64,000 nucleotides of DNA from Azospirillum ramasamyi (GCF_003233655.1 NZ_CP029830.1:275001-339000), one strand, 5' to 3'; positions 45,592 through 54,860 are shown, numbered from the stretch's first letter. The notes: generated by a model from the sequence alone, not told the origin. Program-made: numbers and translations.

Positions 45592-46113
45592 ATGGGTATC
45601 ACCGTGAACGGGACCGACGTGGATCTGCCCGATGATCCCCGCGTCTCCCTGCTCGATCTGCTTCGCGAAAAACTCCATCTGTCCGGCACCAAGAAGGGCT
45701 GCGACCAGGGCGCCTGCGGCGCCTGCACGGTGCTGGTGGACGGGCAGCGCATCCTCTCCTGCCTCGCGCTGGCGGTGCAGTATGAAGGGCGCTCCGTCAC
45801 CACGATTGAAGGCCTCGGCGCCGAGGGCGCGCCGCATCCGCTGCAGCAGGCCTTCATCGAGCATGACGGCTTCCAGTGCGGCTACTGCACGCCCGGCCAG
45901 ATCTGCTCGGCCATCGGCATGATCGAAGAGTTGCGGCGTGGGGTGCCCAGCCACGTCACCGCCGAAATCGACGCCGCCTCGATCCCCTACAGCCGGGACG
46001 AACTGCGCGAGCGGATGAGCGGCAACCTGTGCCGCTGCGGCGCGCACAACGGCATCATCGACGCCATCGCCGAAACCTATCCGGCCGATGCACAGCGGGA
46101 GGCCGCGGAATGA
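45592..46113 (+). CDS. paoA: Aldehyde oxidoreductase small subunit, 2x[2Fe-2S] (PaoA-like, no Tat signal)
   Basis: 173 residues, xanthine-dehydrogenase family iron-sulfur subunit. The plant-type cluster cysteines are in KKGCDQGACGACTVLVDG and ILSC. The second cluster cysteines are in FQCGYCTPGQ and LCRCGAHNG. E. coli PaoA begins with a twin-arginine signal of about 50 residues; here the protein starts MGITVNGTDVDLP, so the enzyme is probably cytoplasmic. GGGAGGAA precedes the ATG. Its stop overlaps the start of the FAD subunit. It transfers electrons between the molybdenum and FAD subunits. Confidence 0.9.
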   Translation: MGITVNGTDVDLPDDPRVSLLDLLREKLHLSGTKKGCDQGACGACTVLVDGQRILSCLALAVQYEGRSVTTIEGLGAEGAPHPLQQAFIEHDGFQCGYCTPGQICSAIGMIEELRRGVPSHVTAEIDAASIPYSRDELRERMSGNLCRCGAHNGIIDAIAETYPADAQREAAE

Positions 46114-47129
46114 CGCCCTTCACCTACACCCAGGCGTCCGATGCCGACGCCGCGGTCCGCCTGATCGCCGGTCAGTGCGGCAACCGGCAAGCGGGCGCCA
46201 GCTATCTGGGCGGCGGCACCAACCTCGTCGACCTGATGCGCGAAACCATCGAGCGTCCCACGGCGCTGGTGGACGTCACCGGCCTGTCGAGCGTGATCGC
46301 GGAAACCGATGGCGGCGGCCTGCTGATCGGCGCGGCGGTGCGCAACACCGCCCTTGCTGAGCACCGGCTGGTCCGCAGCCGCTATCCGGTGCTGGCGCGG
46401 GCGATCCTGGCCGGCGCCTCCCCGCAGATCCGCAACATGGCGACCGTGGCGGGCAACATCCTCCAGCGCACGCGCTGCGCCTATTTCTACGACCGGGCCG
46501 GATCGCGCTGCAACAAGCGGGAGCCCGGACAGGGCTGCGACGCCATCGACGGCTTCAACCGCATGCATGCGATCCTCGGCGCCTCGCCCTCCTGCGTCGC
46601 GACCCACCCGTCGGACATGTGCGTGGCGCTGGCGGCCCTCGACGCCACCGTTCACCTGACCGGCGCCCAGGGCGAACGCCGCCTGCCCTTCGCGGACCTG
46701 CACCGGCTGCCCGGCGACGAGCCCGACCGCGACACGGTGCTGCAGCCGGGCGACCTCATCACCGCGGTGGAGTTGCCGGCCCCGCCCCCGGCGATGCGCT
46801 CCGCCTACCGCAAGGTCCGCGACCGGTCGAGCTATGCCTTCGCCCTGGTTTCGGTCGCCGCCGCACTGGCGGTGGAGAACGGGACCGTGACGGACGTGCG
46901 GCTGGCGCTCGGCGGCGTCGCCCACAAGCCCTGGCGCGCAGCGAAGGCGGAGCAGGCGCTGCGCGGCCAACCCGCGACCGAGGCCGCCTTCCAGGCGGCG
47001 GCTGCCGCCGAACTGGCGGAGGCGTCACCGCTGCGGGACAACGCGTTCAAGGTCGAACTGGCGCAACGCGTCATCGTCGCCATGCTCGGCGAGTTGGCGG
47101 AAAACAGGCTGGCGGGAGACGGGGCATGA
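46110..47129 (+). CDS. paoB: Aldehyde oxidoreductase FAD subunit (PaoB-like)
   Basis: 339 residues of the CO-dehydrogenase flavoprotein type. FAD-binding motifs are ASYLGGGTNLVDLMR and IRNMATVAGNILQRTRCAYF. The Cys-rich run from TRCAYFYDRAGSRCNKREPG to QGCDAI is the extra [4Fe-4S] site known from PaoB and 4-hydroxybenzoyl-CoA reductase-like enzymes, so the complex would carry three iron-sulfur clusters. ATGA overlaps join it to both neighbours. The final electron acceptor is not evident. Confidence 0.9.
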   Translation: MTPFTYTQASDADAAVRLIAGQCGNRQAGASYLGGGTNLVDLMRETIERPTALVDVTGLSSVIAETDGGGLLIGAAVRNTALAEHRLVRSRYPVLARAILAGASPQIRNMATVAGNILQRTRCAYFYDRAGSRCNKREPGQGCDAIDGFNRMHAILGASPSCVATHPSDMCVALAALDATVHLTGAQGERRLPFADLHRLPGDEPDRDTVLQPGDLITAVELPAPPPAMRSAYRKVRDRSSYAFALVSVAAALAVENGTVTDVRLALGGVAHKPWRAAKAEQALRGQPATEAAFQAAAAAELAEASPLRDNAFKVELAQRVIVAMLGELAENRLAGDGA

Positions 47130-49453
47130 GCATCGTCGACAAGGGCAAGGAAGCGGCGCAGGGCATTGCGCAAACGGCGATGAAGAAGGCGGTCGAGCTG
47201 GCGCCCGGCGCCCTTTTGCCGGGCGGCCGGCCCGACCCGCTGCTCCGGCGCCGGCACGGCCACATCGGCACGCCGGTCAGCCGGGTCGATGGGCCGCTGA
47301 AGGTGCGGGGCGCGGCCCCCTTCGCGGCGGAAATCGCGCTGGACGGCATGGTCTATGCCGCACTCGCCTACAGCACCATCGCCAAGGGCCGCATCGTCAC
47401 CCTCGACACCGGCGCGGCGGAGGCGGCGCCGGGCGTGGTCCTGGTGATGACCCACCGCAACGCGCCGCGCCTCAACCCGCCGCCGCGCTTCCTCAGCGGA
47501 GACAAGGCGGCGGCGGGCGACGATTCGCCGGTCATGCAGGACGACCGGGTGCGCTGGAACGGCGAACCGATCGCCCTGGTGCTCGCCGAAACCCAGGAGC
47601 AGGCCGACCACGCCCGCTCGCTGATCCGCGTGACCTATGCGGAGGAGCCGGCTGCGACCTCCCTGCCGACGGCCGACGGCTGCGAGGTCGGGGCCTTCAT
47701 GGGCGAGCCGTTGCGCGCCGTGGTCGGCGATGCCGACGCGGCCCTGGCCGCCGCTCCGCACAAGGTCGAGGCGGTCTACCGAACGCCGGGCCACAACCAC
47801 AACGCCCTGGAACCGCATGGCGCGACGCTGGTCTGGCGGGGGGACGATCTGTTCGTTCACGACGCCACGCAGGCGGTCGCGCACACCGCATGGACGATGG
47901 CGCGGATCTTCGGCCTGGAGGAGTCCCAGGTCCATGTCAGTTCCCCCTTCGTCGGCGGCGGTTTCGGCGCCAAGGGGCTGTGGCAGCACCAGATCCTCGC
48001 GGCGGCGGCGGCGCGGCTGGCCGGCCGCCCGGTCCGCATCGCCCTGTCGCGCGAGGGCGTGTACCGCATCGTCGGCGGACGCAGCCCGACGGAGCAGCGG
48101 GTGGCGCTCGGCGCCGATGCCGACGGGCGGCTGACGGCGATCATCCATCGCGGCGTCACTCCGAAGACGCGCCACAGCCCGATGCCGGAGCCCTTCATCC
48201 TGCCGACACAGAGCGCCTACTCCGCCCAAACCTTCGCGCTGGAGGTGCAGACCTGTTACCTCGACATGGTCGCCAACACCTTCATGCGCGCCCCCGGCGA
48301 GGCGGTCGGCACCGTCGCCCTGGAATGCGCGATGGACGAACTGGCCGAGCAGCTCGGCATGGATCCGGTCGAGCTGCGCGTCCTCAACGAGCCGGAGAAG
48401 GATCCGCTCTCCGGCCGTCCCTTCTCCGCCCGCAACATCGTGGCGGCCTACCGGGCCGGTGCGCAGCGCTTCGGCTGGGAGCGGCGGAACCCGGTGCCGC
48501 GGTCGCGGCGGGAGGGCGACTGGCTCGTCGGCATGGGCTGCGCCACCGCGACCTACCCCTATCACCGCATGCCCGGCGGTGCGGCGCGCATCACGCTGGA
48601 CGCCGCCGGCCATGCCCGCATCGACGTGGCGGCGCATGAGATGGGCATGGGCACCGCGACCACCCACACGCAGGTCGCCGCCGACCGGCTCGGCCTGCCG
48701 CTGGACGCGGTGACGGTCCGCTATGGCGATTCCAGCCTGCCCGGCGTCATTCTCGCCGGCGGGTCGCAGCAGACGGCCTCCGTCGGCCTCGCCGTGATGA
48801 TGGCCCAAAAGGAGCTGGTCGACGAGTTGCTGACGCTCGCCGGCAACGACTCGCCGCTGGCCGGCCTCGGCGCCGACGAGGTGGAATGCGCCGATGCCGG
48901 CCTGCGCAAGCTGGACGAACCCGGCCGCTTCGAGAGCTATGCTTCGATCCTGGCACGGTCGGGACGCAATGAAGTGGCGGTGGAAGGCAGCGCGCCGATG
49001 CCGTTGGAGACGATGCACTGGTCGATGCATTCCTACGGCGCGATGTTCTGCGAGGTGCGCGTCAACGCCATCACCGGCGAGACGCGGGTCAGCCGCTTTT
49101 TCGGCTCCTTCGACTGCGGCCGCATCCTCAACCCGAAGACGGCGGCGAGCCAGTTCCGCGGCGGCATCATCATGGGGCTGGGGCTGGCCCTGATGGAGGA
49201 GACGCAGTTCGACCAGCGGAACGGCCGGATCATGAACCGCAACCTGTCCGACTATCACCTTCCCGTGCATCTGGACGTGCCGGAGATCGAGGTGATCTGG
49301 ACCGACATCCCGGATCCGCACGCCCCGATGGGCGCCCGCGGCATCGGCGAGATCGGCATCACCGGCACCGGAGCCGCCGTCGCCAACGCCATCCACAACG
49401 CCACCGGACGGAGGGTGCGGGAATTTCCGATCACGCTCGACAAGCTTCTGTGA
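47126..49453 (+). CDS. paoC: Aldehyde oxidoreductase molybdenum-binding subunit (PaoC-like)
   Basis: 775 residues. The molybdopterin-binding blocks include VSSPFVGGGFGAKGLWQHQ, FMRAPGEAVGTVALE and AHEMGMGTATTHTQVAADRLG. The catalytic Glu742 lies in ARGIGEIGITGTGAAVANAI. It hydroxylates aldehydes to carboxylic acids with water as oxygen source; the family substrate range is broad and often aromatic. No XdhC/PaoD-type maturation gene follows, so the cofactor must be sulfurated and inserted by a protein encoded elsewhere. The operon paoA-paoB-paoC is complete and compact. Confidence 0.92.
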   Translation: MSIVDKGKEAAQGIAQTAMKKAVELAPGALLPGGRPDPLLRRRHGHIGTPVSRVDGPLKVRGAAPFAAEIALDGMVYAALAYSTIAKGRIVTLDTGAAEAAPGVVLVMTHRNAPRLNPPPRFLSGDKAAAGDDSPVMQDDRVRWNGEPIALVLAETQEQADHARSLIRVTYAEEPAATSLPTADGCEVGAFMGEPLRAVVGDADAALAAAPHKVEAVYRTPGHNHNALEPHGATLVWRGDDLFVHDATQAVAHTAWTMARIFGLEESQVHVSSPFVGGGFGAKGLWQHQILAAAAARLAGRPVRIALSREGVYRIVGGRSPTEQRVALGADADGRLTAIIHRGVTPKTRHSPMPEPFILPTQSAYSAQTFALEVQTCYLDMVANTFMRAPGEAVGTVALECAMDELAEQLGMDPVELRVLNEPEKDPLSGRPFSARNIVAAYRAGAQRFGWERRNPVPRSRREGDWLVGMGCATATYPYHRMPGGAARITLDAAGHARIDVAAHEMGMGTATTHTQVAADRLGLPLDAVTVRYGDSSLPGVILAGGSQQTASVGLAVMMAQKELVDELLTLAGNDSPLAGLGADEVECADAGLRKLDEPGRFESYASILARSGRNEVAVEGSAPMPLETMHWSMHSYGAMFCEVRVNAITGETRVSRFFGSFDCGRILNPKTAASQFRGGIIMGLGLALMEETQFDQRNGRIMNRNLSDYHLPVHLDVPEIEVIWTDIPDPHAPMGARGIGEIGITGTGAAVANAIHNATGRRVREFPITLDKLL

Positions 49454-49820
49454 CCGGCTCCCAAGCCGGTCATGTTCCGTTGGCCCGAAGCCGGTCGCAC
49501 GGGAAGCTCCGAAGATCGGGCCATGCGGATCGCGGCCGGCACTCCCCGATCATGCCGGCGGCGCGGCCAAAGGTCAGGCCCGGATGCGAGGCCGCGAGCG
49601 GCGACGGCATCGCGCCGATACCGAAGAGTACGCAAACCGTTCAATCTTCACGCCCCTGCCGCAAACAAATTCCAGCGACCGGGAAATAGAGGCGTCGTGA
49701 ACACAGGCCGGCAACCTGTCTTCACCGCCTCTATGCCGAAGGGTCGATGAGGATAGTGCAGGCTGCACTCTGTCCTGCGATGCATTACATTCAGGCGGCC
49801 GTGTATTCCGGTCAAATCCG
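49454..49820. other. Intergenic region with a large inverted repeat
   Basis: 367 bases between paoC and the small ORF before the KaiC-like gene. It holds a long inverted repeat (49686-49734, listed separately). The first 150 bases show no gene with a plausible start. No T-rich terminator is seen directly after paoC. Confidence 0.4.
49686..49734. repeat. 49-base near-perfect inverted repeat
   Basis: The left arm is ATAGAGGCG, then TC, then GTGAACACAGG. The loop is CCGGCAA. The right arm is CCTGTCTTCAC followed by CGCCTCTAT. The arms pair over 20 positions with one mismatch and a two-base bulge. As RNA it would be a strong hairpin about 90 bases before the downstream ORF; as DNA it could be a large operator. 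Confidence 0.7.
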
Positions 49821-50111
49821 ATGTCCGCAGAACTATCTCCGCCCGCTGATCCGCCGCCCCACCCCGGAGCCGTGCTGCGCAACCGCGTGCTTGCAGGCAC
49901 CGCCGCCGCCACGCCCGGGACGGCTGCCCGGCTGCCCCGGCTGGCCGGACTCTGCGGCATTTCCGCCCATGTCCGGCTCGGCCTTCAGTTGGCGCATGAT
50001 CTTTGGCATACGCAGCGTGCCCTTGCCGATACCTTGGCCCGCATCCCGGCGCACGCGCTGCCCGACACCCTCAAGACGGATTTCATGGCCTGCCATGCCC
50101 GCACCCTCTGA
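49821..50111 (+). CDS. 96-residue hypothetical protein overlapping the KaiC-like gene
   Basis: Begins MSAELSPPADPPPHPGAVLR, with a Pro/Ala-rich first half. The second half (RLAGLCGISAHVRLGLQLAHDLWHTQRALADTLARIPAHALPDTL) is helical and amphipathic and reads like a real folded segment. Its end overlaps the start of the KaiC-like gene by 17 bases in another frame, as expected for a coupled operon partner. No family is recognised and no clear ribosome site precedes the ATG. Confidence 0.5.
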   Translation: MSAELSPPADPPPHPGAVLRNRVLAGTAAATPGTAARLPRLAGLCGISAHVRLGLQLAHDLWHTQRALADTLARIPAHALPDTLKTDFMACHARTL

Positions 50112-51594
50112 ACCGCCGCGCAAGGCGCGAACCGGCATCGCCGGCCTCGACGACATCCTCGCCGGCGGTCTCGCCCGCGACCGTGTCTTCCTGCTCGAGG
50201 GCAGCCCCGGCACCGGCAAGACCACCATTGCCCTGCAGTTCCTGCTGGATGGCGCGGCGGCCGGCGAAACCGGGCTCTACATCACGCTGTCGGAAACCGA
50301 TGGCGAACTGCGCGACGCCGCGGCCACGCATGGCTGGACGCTCGGCGAGGAGATCACGGTGTTCGAGCTGGTTCCGCCGGAGAGCCTGCTCGACGAGGCG
50401 CACCAGCAAAGTCTGCTCTACTCCTCCGACCTCGAACTCGGCGAGACGACCAAGCTGATCTTCGAGGCGATCGGCCGGAGCAAGCCGATGCGGATCGTTC
50501 TCGACAGCCTGTCGGAGATCAGGCTGCTTGCCCAAAGCTCGCTGCGGTACCGGCGCCAAATCCTCGCCCTCAAGCATTATTTCGCCCGGCACGGCGCAAC
50601 CGTGCTGCTGCTCGACGACCTGACCACCGACACCATGGACAAGACGGTCCACAGCATCGCCCACGGCGTGATCCGTCTGGAGATGGTGACGCCGGCCTAC
50701 GGGGCGGAGCGGCGGCGATTGCGGGTGCTGAAGTACCGTGGGCAGGCATATCGCGGCGGCTACCACGACTGCACGATCACCACCGGCGGCTTCCAGGTCT
50801 TCCCCCGGCTGATCGCCGCCGAGCATCGGACCGGTTTCTCCGGGGAGCGTCTGGCCAGCGGAATCGCCGAACTCGATACGCTGCTGGGCGGCGGCATGGA
50901 GCGCGGATCGAGCACCCTGATCATCGGCCCCGCGGGGACCGGGAAGTCGCTGCTGGCGATTCAGTTCGTGGCGGCGGCCGTCGCACGGGGAGAGCGGGCG
51001 GCGCTGTTCGTCTTCGACGAGGAGCTTGGCCTGCTGTTCGCCCGGACCAAGGCGATGGGCCTGGATCTCGAAGCCATGCGCGACAGCGGCAGCGTGATCG
51101 TCGAGCAGGTGGATGCGGCGGAACTGGCGCCCGGCGAGTTCACCCACCGGGTCCGCGCCTGCGTCGACGACCACCGGATCCGCAGCGTGGTGATCGACAG
51201 CCTCAACGGTTATCAGGCTGCGATGCCGGAAGAGCAGCTTCTGGTCCTGCATCTTCACGAATTGCTGCTGTACCTGAACCGCCAGGGCGTGACGACCTTC
51301 CTCACCATCGCCCAACATGGCCTGATCGGCGACATGCAGGCCCCGGTCGACGTCACCTATCTGGCCGATACCGTCGTATTGCTGCGTTACTTCGAGGCGT
51401 TGGGCCGTGTCCGGCGGGCGATCTCGGTGATCAAGAAGCGCGCCGGTCCGCACGAGGACACGATCCGCGAGTACCGGGTCAACGACAAGGGCATCAGCCT
51501 CGGACCGCCGCTGGCCGAGTTCCAGGGGGTGCTGTGCGGCGTGCCTGTCTATATCGGCCAAGGCGGGCCTCTGCTGAAGGACGATCCGGCTTGA
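50095..51594 (+). CDS. KaiC-like double-domain RecA-type ATPase
   Basis: 499 residues with two KaiC/RadA-type ATPase domains. Domain 1 has TGIAGLDDILAGGLARDRV, Walker A GSPGTGKTT, ITLSETDGEL and Walker B IVLDSLSEI. Domain 2 has SGIAELDTLLGGGMERGSS, Walker A GPAGTGKS, FVFDEELG with an acidic pair and Walker B VVIDSLNGY. Where cyanobacterial KaiC carries the phosphorylated Ser431-Thr432 pair, alignment by eye puts Thr421-Tyr422 (DVTYLADTVVLLRYF). The gene is chained to a hybrid histidine kinase that starts at the stop codon, the common proteobacterial KaiC-kinase pairing in stress or light responses. No KaiA or KaiB gene is seen. ATG 50095 is chosen over upstream codons of the 615-residue frame by family start. 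Confidence 0.88.
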   Translation: MPAPSEPPRKARTGIAGLDDILAGGLARDRVFLLEGSPGTGKTTIALQFLLDGAAAGETGLYITLSETDGELRDAAATHGWTLGEEITVFELVPPESLLDEAHQQSLLYSSDLELGETTKLIFEAIGRSKPMRIVLDSLSEIRLLAQSSLRYRRQILALKHYFARHGATVLLLDDLTTDTMDKTVHSIAHGVIRLEMVTPAYGAERRRLRVLKYRGQAYRGGYHDCTITTGGFQVFPRLIAAEHRTGFSGERLASGIAELDTLLGGGMERGSSTLIIGPAGTGKSLLAIQFVAAAVARGERAALFVFDEELGLLFARTKAMGLDLEAMRDSGSVIVEQVDAAELAPGEFTHRVRACVDDHRIRSVVIDSLNGYQAAMPEEQLLVLHLHELLLYLNRQGVTTFLTIAQHGLIGDMQAPVDVTYLADTVVLLRYFEALGRVRRAISVIKKRAGPHEDTIREYRVNDKGISLGPPLAEFQGVLCGVPVYIGQGGPLLKDDPA

Positions 51595-51608
51595 GCGAGG
51601 CCGCGATC

Positions 51609-53693
51609 ATGGAGCGGGCGCTGATCCTGGCGCCGCACGGACGGGATGCCGCCGTCGCTTCCGCCCTGCTGGGCGAGGTCGGGATCGCCACGCACGCCTG
51701 TCCCGACCTGCCGGCGCTGTGCTCGGCGCTGGAGGACGGAGCGGGCCTGCTCATCCTCGTGGAGGAGGCGGTGCGCACCGCCGATCTCCAGTGCCTCGCC
51801 GGCTGGATCGCCGCGCAGCCCTCCTGGTCGGACCTTCCCGTCATACTGCTGACCTTGCGGGGCAATGGCGCCGAACGCACGCCCGAGGCGGCCCGGTTGA
51901 CCGAACTGCTGGGCAACGTCACCTTCGTGGAACGCCCGTTTCACCCGACCACCCTGATCAGCGTCGTGCGGACCTGCCTGCGCGGCCGTCGCCGGCAGTA
52001 CGAGGCGCGGGCGAGGCTCGCGGAGCGCGAGCGCCTCCTCGCGGACCTCGCCGACGAACGGGCACGCTTCGAAACGCTGGTGGAACACCTGCCGGTGGCG
52101 GTGAACCTGATGGACCTGCACGGCCGGACCATCCTGTCCAATCCGGCATTCCGCCGCTTCCTCCCGGATGCCGTCATCCCCTCCCTGCTGCCGGACGGAG
52201 AAGAGAGCTGGATTGGATACGATCAGCAGGGCCGCCGCTTGTCCCGCGACCAATTCGTCGCTCAACGGGCCCTGCGCGGCGAAACCGTCAGCGGCATCGA
52301 GTTCGTCTATCGTCCTGTCGGCGGCCAGCCGGTCTGGACCCGTGTCAGCGGCGTGCCCGTACAGGACGCCACCGGCAGGACTGCGGGTGCGCTCGCCGTC
52401 ATCGTCGACATCAGCGACCAGAAGGCGGCTCAGGAGGCGCTGCAGCGCCTTACCGCGACGCTGGAATCCAAGGTGCGGGAACGCACCCGGGAACTGGCGG
52501 CGACGCTGGACCAGCTGCGCGACGAGATCCGCGACCGCGAACGCGCCGAAGAGCAACTGCGCCAGACGCAGAAGCTGGAGACGCTCGGCCAGCTGACCGG
52601 CGGCGTCGCGCACGACTTCAACAACCTGCTGATGGCGGTGCTCGGCAATCTGGAATTGCTGCGCAAACGACTTCCCGCCGATCCGGCGACGGAGCGCCTT
52701 TTCGACGGCGCCATGCAGGGCGCCCGGCGCGGGGCGACGCTGACCCAAAGGCTTCTGGCCTTCGCCCGCCGCCAGGATCTGCAGCCGCAGGCGGTGGACC
52801 TTGCCGGGCTGCTGGACGGCATGAGAACGCTGCTGGAACGGTCTGTCGGCCCGCGCGTCGTCATCCGCATAGACGCTCCGTCAACCCAAGCACCGGCACT
52901 GATCGATCCCAACCAGTTCGAACTGGCCGTCCTGAATCTCGCCGTCAATGCCCGCGATGCCATGCCCGACGGCGGCACGCTCACCGTGACCGTGGACGAG
53001 GCGCCGGTTCCCGAGGCTTCGGGTCTGCCGCCCGGTTCCTACCCGCATGTCAGCGTGCGGGACACCGGCATGGGAATGGATGAGGAAACGGTCGCGCGGG
53101 CGGTCGAGCCCTTCTTCTCGACCAAGGGCATCGGCAAGGGCACCGGGCTGGGGTTGTCGATGGTCCACGGTCTGGCGGTGCAGTCCGGCGGCGCGTTCCG
53201 GCTGTCGAGCGTTCCGGGCGGGGGAACGGTCGTGGAGCTGTGGTTGCCCAAGGCCGGCACACCGGCCCGGGCGGCCGAGCTGCCGCCGGCCCCGGCGGTC
53301 GACGTGTCTCCCGCCGTGGTCCTCGTGGTCGACGACGACGCGCTGATCGCCATGAGCACCGTCGATATGCTGTCCGACCTTGGGCACACGGTCCTCGAAG
53401 CGAGTTCGGGCAGCGAGGCGCTGGAGCTTCTGCGCAGCGGGCAGGCGGTCGACCTGATGCTGACCGATTATGCGATGCCCGGCATGACCGGGGTCGAGCT
53501 TGCCCAGGCGGCCCGCGCCATGGCGCCGGACCTGCCGGTTCTGCTGGCGACGGGATACGCCGATCTGCCGGAGGGCGTGGTCGCCGACCTGCCGCGGCTC
53601 GCCAAGCCATACACGCAAAGCCAACTCGCCGTTGCGACGGCCAAGCTGTTGGCCGGAATGGCGAGGGGTTCGCTCCCCGGCCAAGCAGAGTGA
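51609..53693 (+). CDS. Hybrid sensor histidine kinase with N-terminal pseudo-receiver (PAS-HisKA-HATPase-REC)
   Basis: 694 residues from ATG 51609; a TTG at 51591 overlapping the KaiC stop (TTGA) is an alternative. Residues 1-125 fold like a receiver (ALILAPHGRDAAVASALL, ending FVERPFHPTTLISVVRTCL), but the phospho-acceptor position reads LILVEEA, so it is probably a non-phosphorylated pseudo-receiver. A PAS domain follows at about 155-280, a coiled coil at about 280-325, HisKA with His335 in GGVAHDFNNL, HATPase with NLAVNARDAMP and GTGLGLSMVHGL, and a receiver with Asp620 in LMLTDYAMPG. It is soluble. Partnership with the KaiC-like protein, perhaps through the pseudo-receiver, is inferred from gene fusion-like spacing. 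Confidence 0.9.
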   Translation: MERALILAPHGRDAAVASALLGEVGIATHACPDLPALCSALEDGAGLLILVEEAVRTADLQCLAGWIAAQPSWSDLPVILLTLRGNGAERTPEAARLTELLGNVTFVERPFHPTTLISVVRTCLRGRRRQYEARARLAERERLLADLADERARFETLVEHLPVAVNLMDLHGRTILSNPAFRRFLPDAVIPSLLPDGEESWIGYDQQGRRLSRDQFVAQRALRGETVSGIEFVYRPVGGQPVWTRVSGVPVQDATGRTAGALAVIVDISDQKAAQEALQRLTATLESKVRERTRELAATLDQLRDEIRDRERAEEQLRQTQKLETLGQLTGGVAHDFNNLLMAVLGNLELLRKRLPADPATERLFDGAMQGARRGATLTQRLLAFARRQDLQPQAVDLAGLLDGMRTLLERSVGPRVVIRIDAPSTQAPALIDPNQFELAVLNLAVNARDAMPDGGTLTVTVDEAPVPEASGLPPGSYPHVSVRDTGMGMDEETVARAVEPFFSTKGIGKGTGLGLSMVHGLAVQSGGAFRLSSVPGGGTVVELWLPKAGTPARAAELPPAPAVDVSPAVVLVVDDDALIAMSTVDMLSDLGHTVLEASSGSEALELLRSGQAVDLMLTDYAMPGMTGVELAQAARAMAPDLPVLLATGYADLPEGVVADLPRLAKPYTQSQLAVATAKLLAGMARGSLPGQAE

Positions 53694-53765
53694 CGGCCTC
53701 CACCCCGATTAGCGCGCCGAATTCCGGAACTCGCTCGCAGTGGGCCCGCCCCGACGAATGGACCG

Positions 53766-54860
53766 TCAGTCGGCACGCTGAGGACGGTCGGACGAAGCGG
53801 TTTCCGCCACGGAGCCGCGTTTGCGTCTCAGCATCGCGAAGGCCGGCATGACGACGCGGTGGACCAGCGGGATCAGCAGCGCGCCGAGAACAAGCCCGAA
53901 TATGCCGGCCATCGCGGCGGCAACCAGCCATTCGATCACCGCCGCCCCCGCCGGAAGCGCATGGCCGACCGCCGCGGCGGCGTCATGGATCGCGTGACCG
54001 AGTTCCTCGAACCCATAGCCTTCCAGCCCATGGATGATGATGCCGCCGCCGACCCAGAGCATGGCGGCGGTGCCGACGAGGCTGAGCAGCTTGAGGAAAA
54101 TCGGCATTCCATAGACGAGACCACGGCCCAGCCCCTGCGTCAGCGGGCGCAGCAGCCGGTCAACCCCGCCCGGCGCCACGGCGCTCGGCCGCCGCAGCCC
54201 GAAGATGCTGGAAACCGGCCGGTCGTTCTGCGCCAGGGACAGGCCGGCGTCGTCCGCCTTCACGATCAGCGCCACCGCGCCGTACACCGCGACGGTGATG
54301 CCGGCCCCGACGATGGCCAGGACCAGCGCCTGCATCCAGAAGGAGGAAACCTCCGCGGCGACGGCGGACAGCGTGATCGCCATGATCTCGGCGGACAGGA
54401 TCAGGTCGGTCTTGATCGCGCCGTTGACCTTGGACTCTTCGAATTGCCGGGCCGATTGCGGGTCGGCAATGCCCTCCGCACCATGGCCGTCATGGGCCTC
54501 GTGCGGCCAGATGGCTTCAAAGACCTTCTCCGCCCCTTCATAGCAAAGGAAGGCGCCGCCCAGCATCAGCAGCGGCGTGATGGCCCAGGGCGCCACGAGA
54601 CTCAAGACCAGGGCGGCCGGCAACAGCACGATCAGCTTGTTCTTCAGGGAGCCCACGGCGATCCTGCCGATGATCGGCAATTCACGATCCGCCGTGAAAC
54701 CCACGACGTAGCGTGGCGTGACGGCGGCATCGTCGACCACCACGCCGGCGGCCTTGGCCCCCACCTTCGCGGCCTGCCCGGCGGCATCATCCAGCGAAGC
54801 GGCGGCGACCTTCGCCAAACCGACGACGTCGTCAAGCAGTGCGATCAGTCCAGTGCTCAA
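53766..54860 (-). CDS. DUF808 (YedI-type) inner-membrane protein
   Basis: 364 residues starting at a TTG (L/M-STGLIALLDDVVGLAKVAAA) with GAGGAG eight bases upstream; no ATG fits the conserved N-terminus. LLDDVVGLAKVAAASLDDA, VGFTADRELPIIGRIAVGSL and LLMLGGAFLCYEGAEKV are the signature blocks of the DUF808/YedI family. About six to eight membrane helices follow, and it ends with a basic tail. The family function is unknown. It converges on the kinase gene and stands alone. Confidence 0.9.
   Translation of the reverse strand: MSTGLIALLDDVVGLAKVAAASLDDAAGQAAKVGAKAAGVVVDDAAVTPRYVVGFTADRELPIIGRIAVGSLKNKLIVLLPAALVLSLVAPWAITPLLMLGGAFLCYEGAEKVFEAIWPHEAHDGHGAEGIADPQSARQFEESKVNGAIKTDLILSAEIMAITLSAVAAEVSSFWMQALVLAIVGAGITVAVYGAVALIVKADDAGLSLAQNDRPVSSIFGLRRPSAVAPGGVDRLLRPLTQGLGRGLVYGMPIFLKLLSLVGTAAMLWVGGGIIIHGLEGYGFEELGHAIHDAAAAVGHALPAGAAVIEWLVAAAMAGIFGLVLGALLIPLVHRVVMPAFAMLRRKRGSVAETASSDRPQRAD

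Noticed and set aside
46832..49396. 854-residue antisense frame over paoC
   Set aside because: Same shadow pattern, no family motif, and it cuts across the complete molybdenum subunit.
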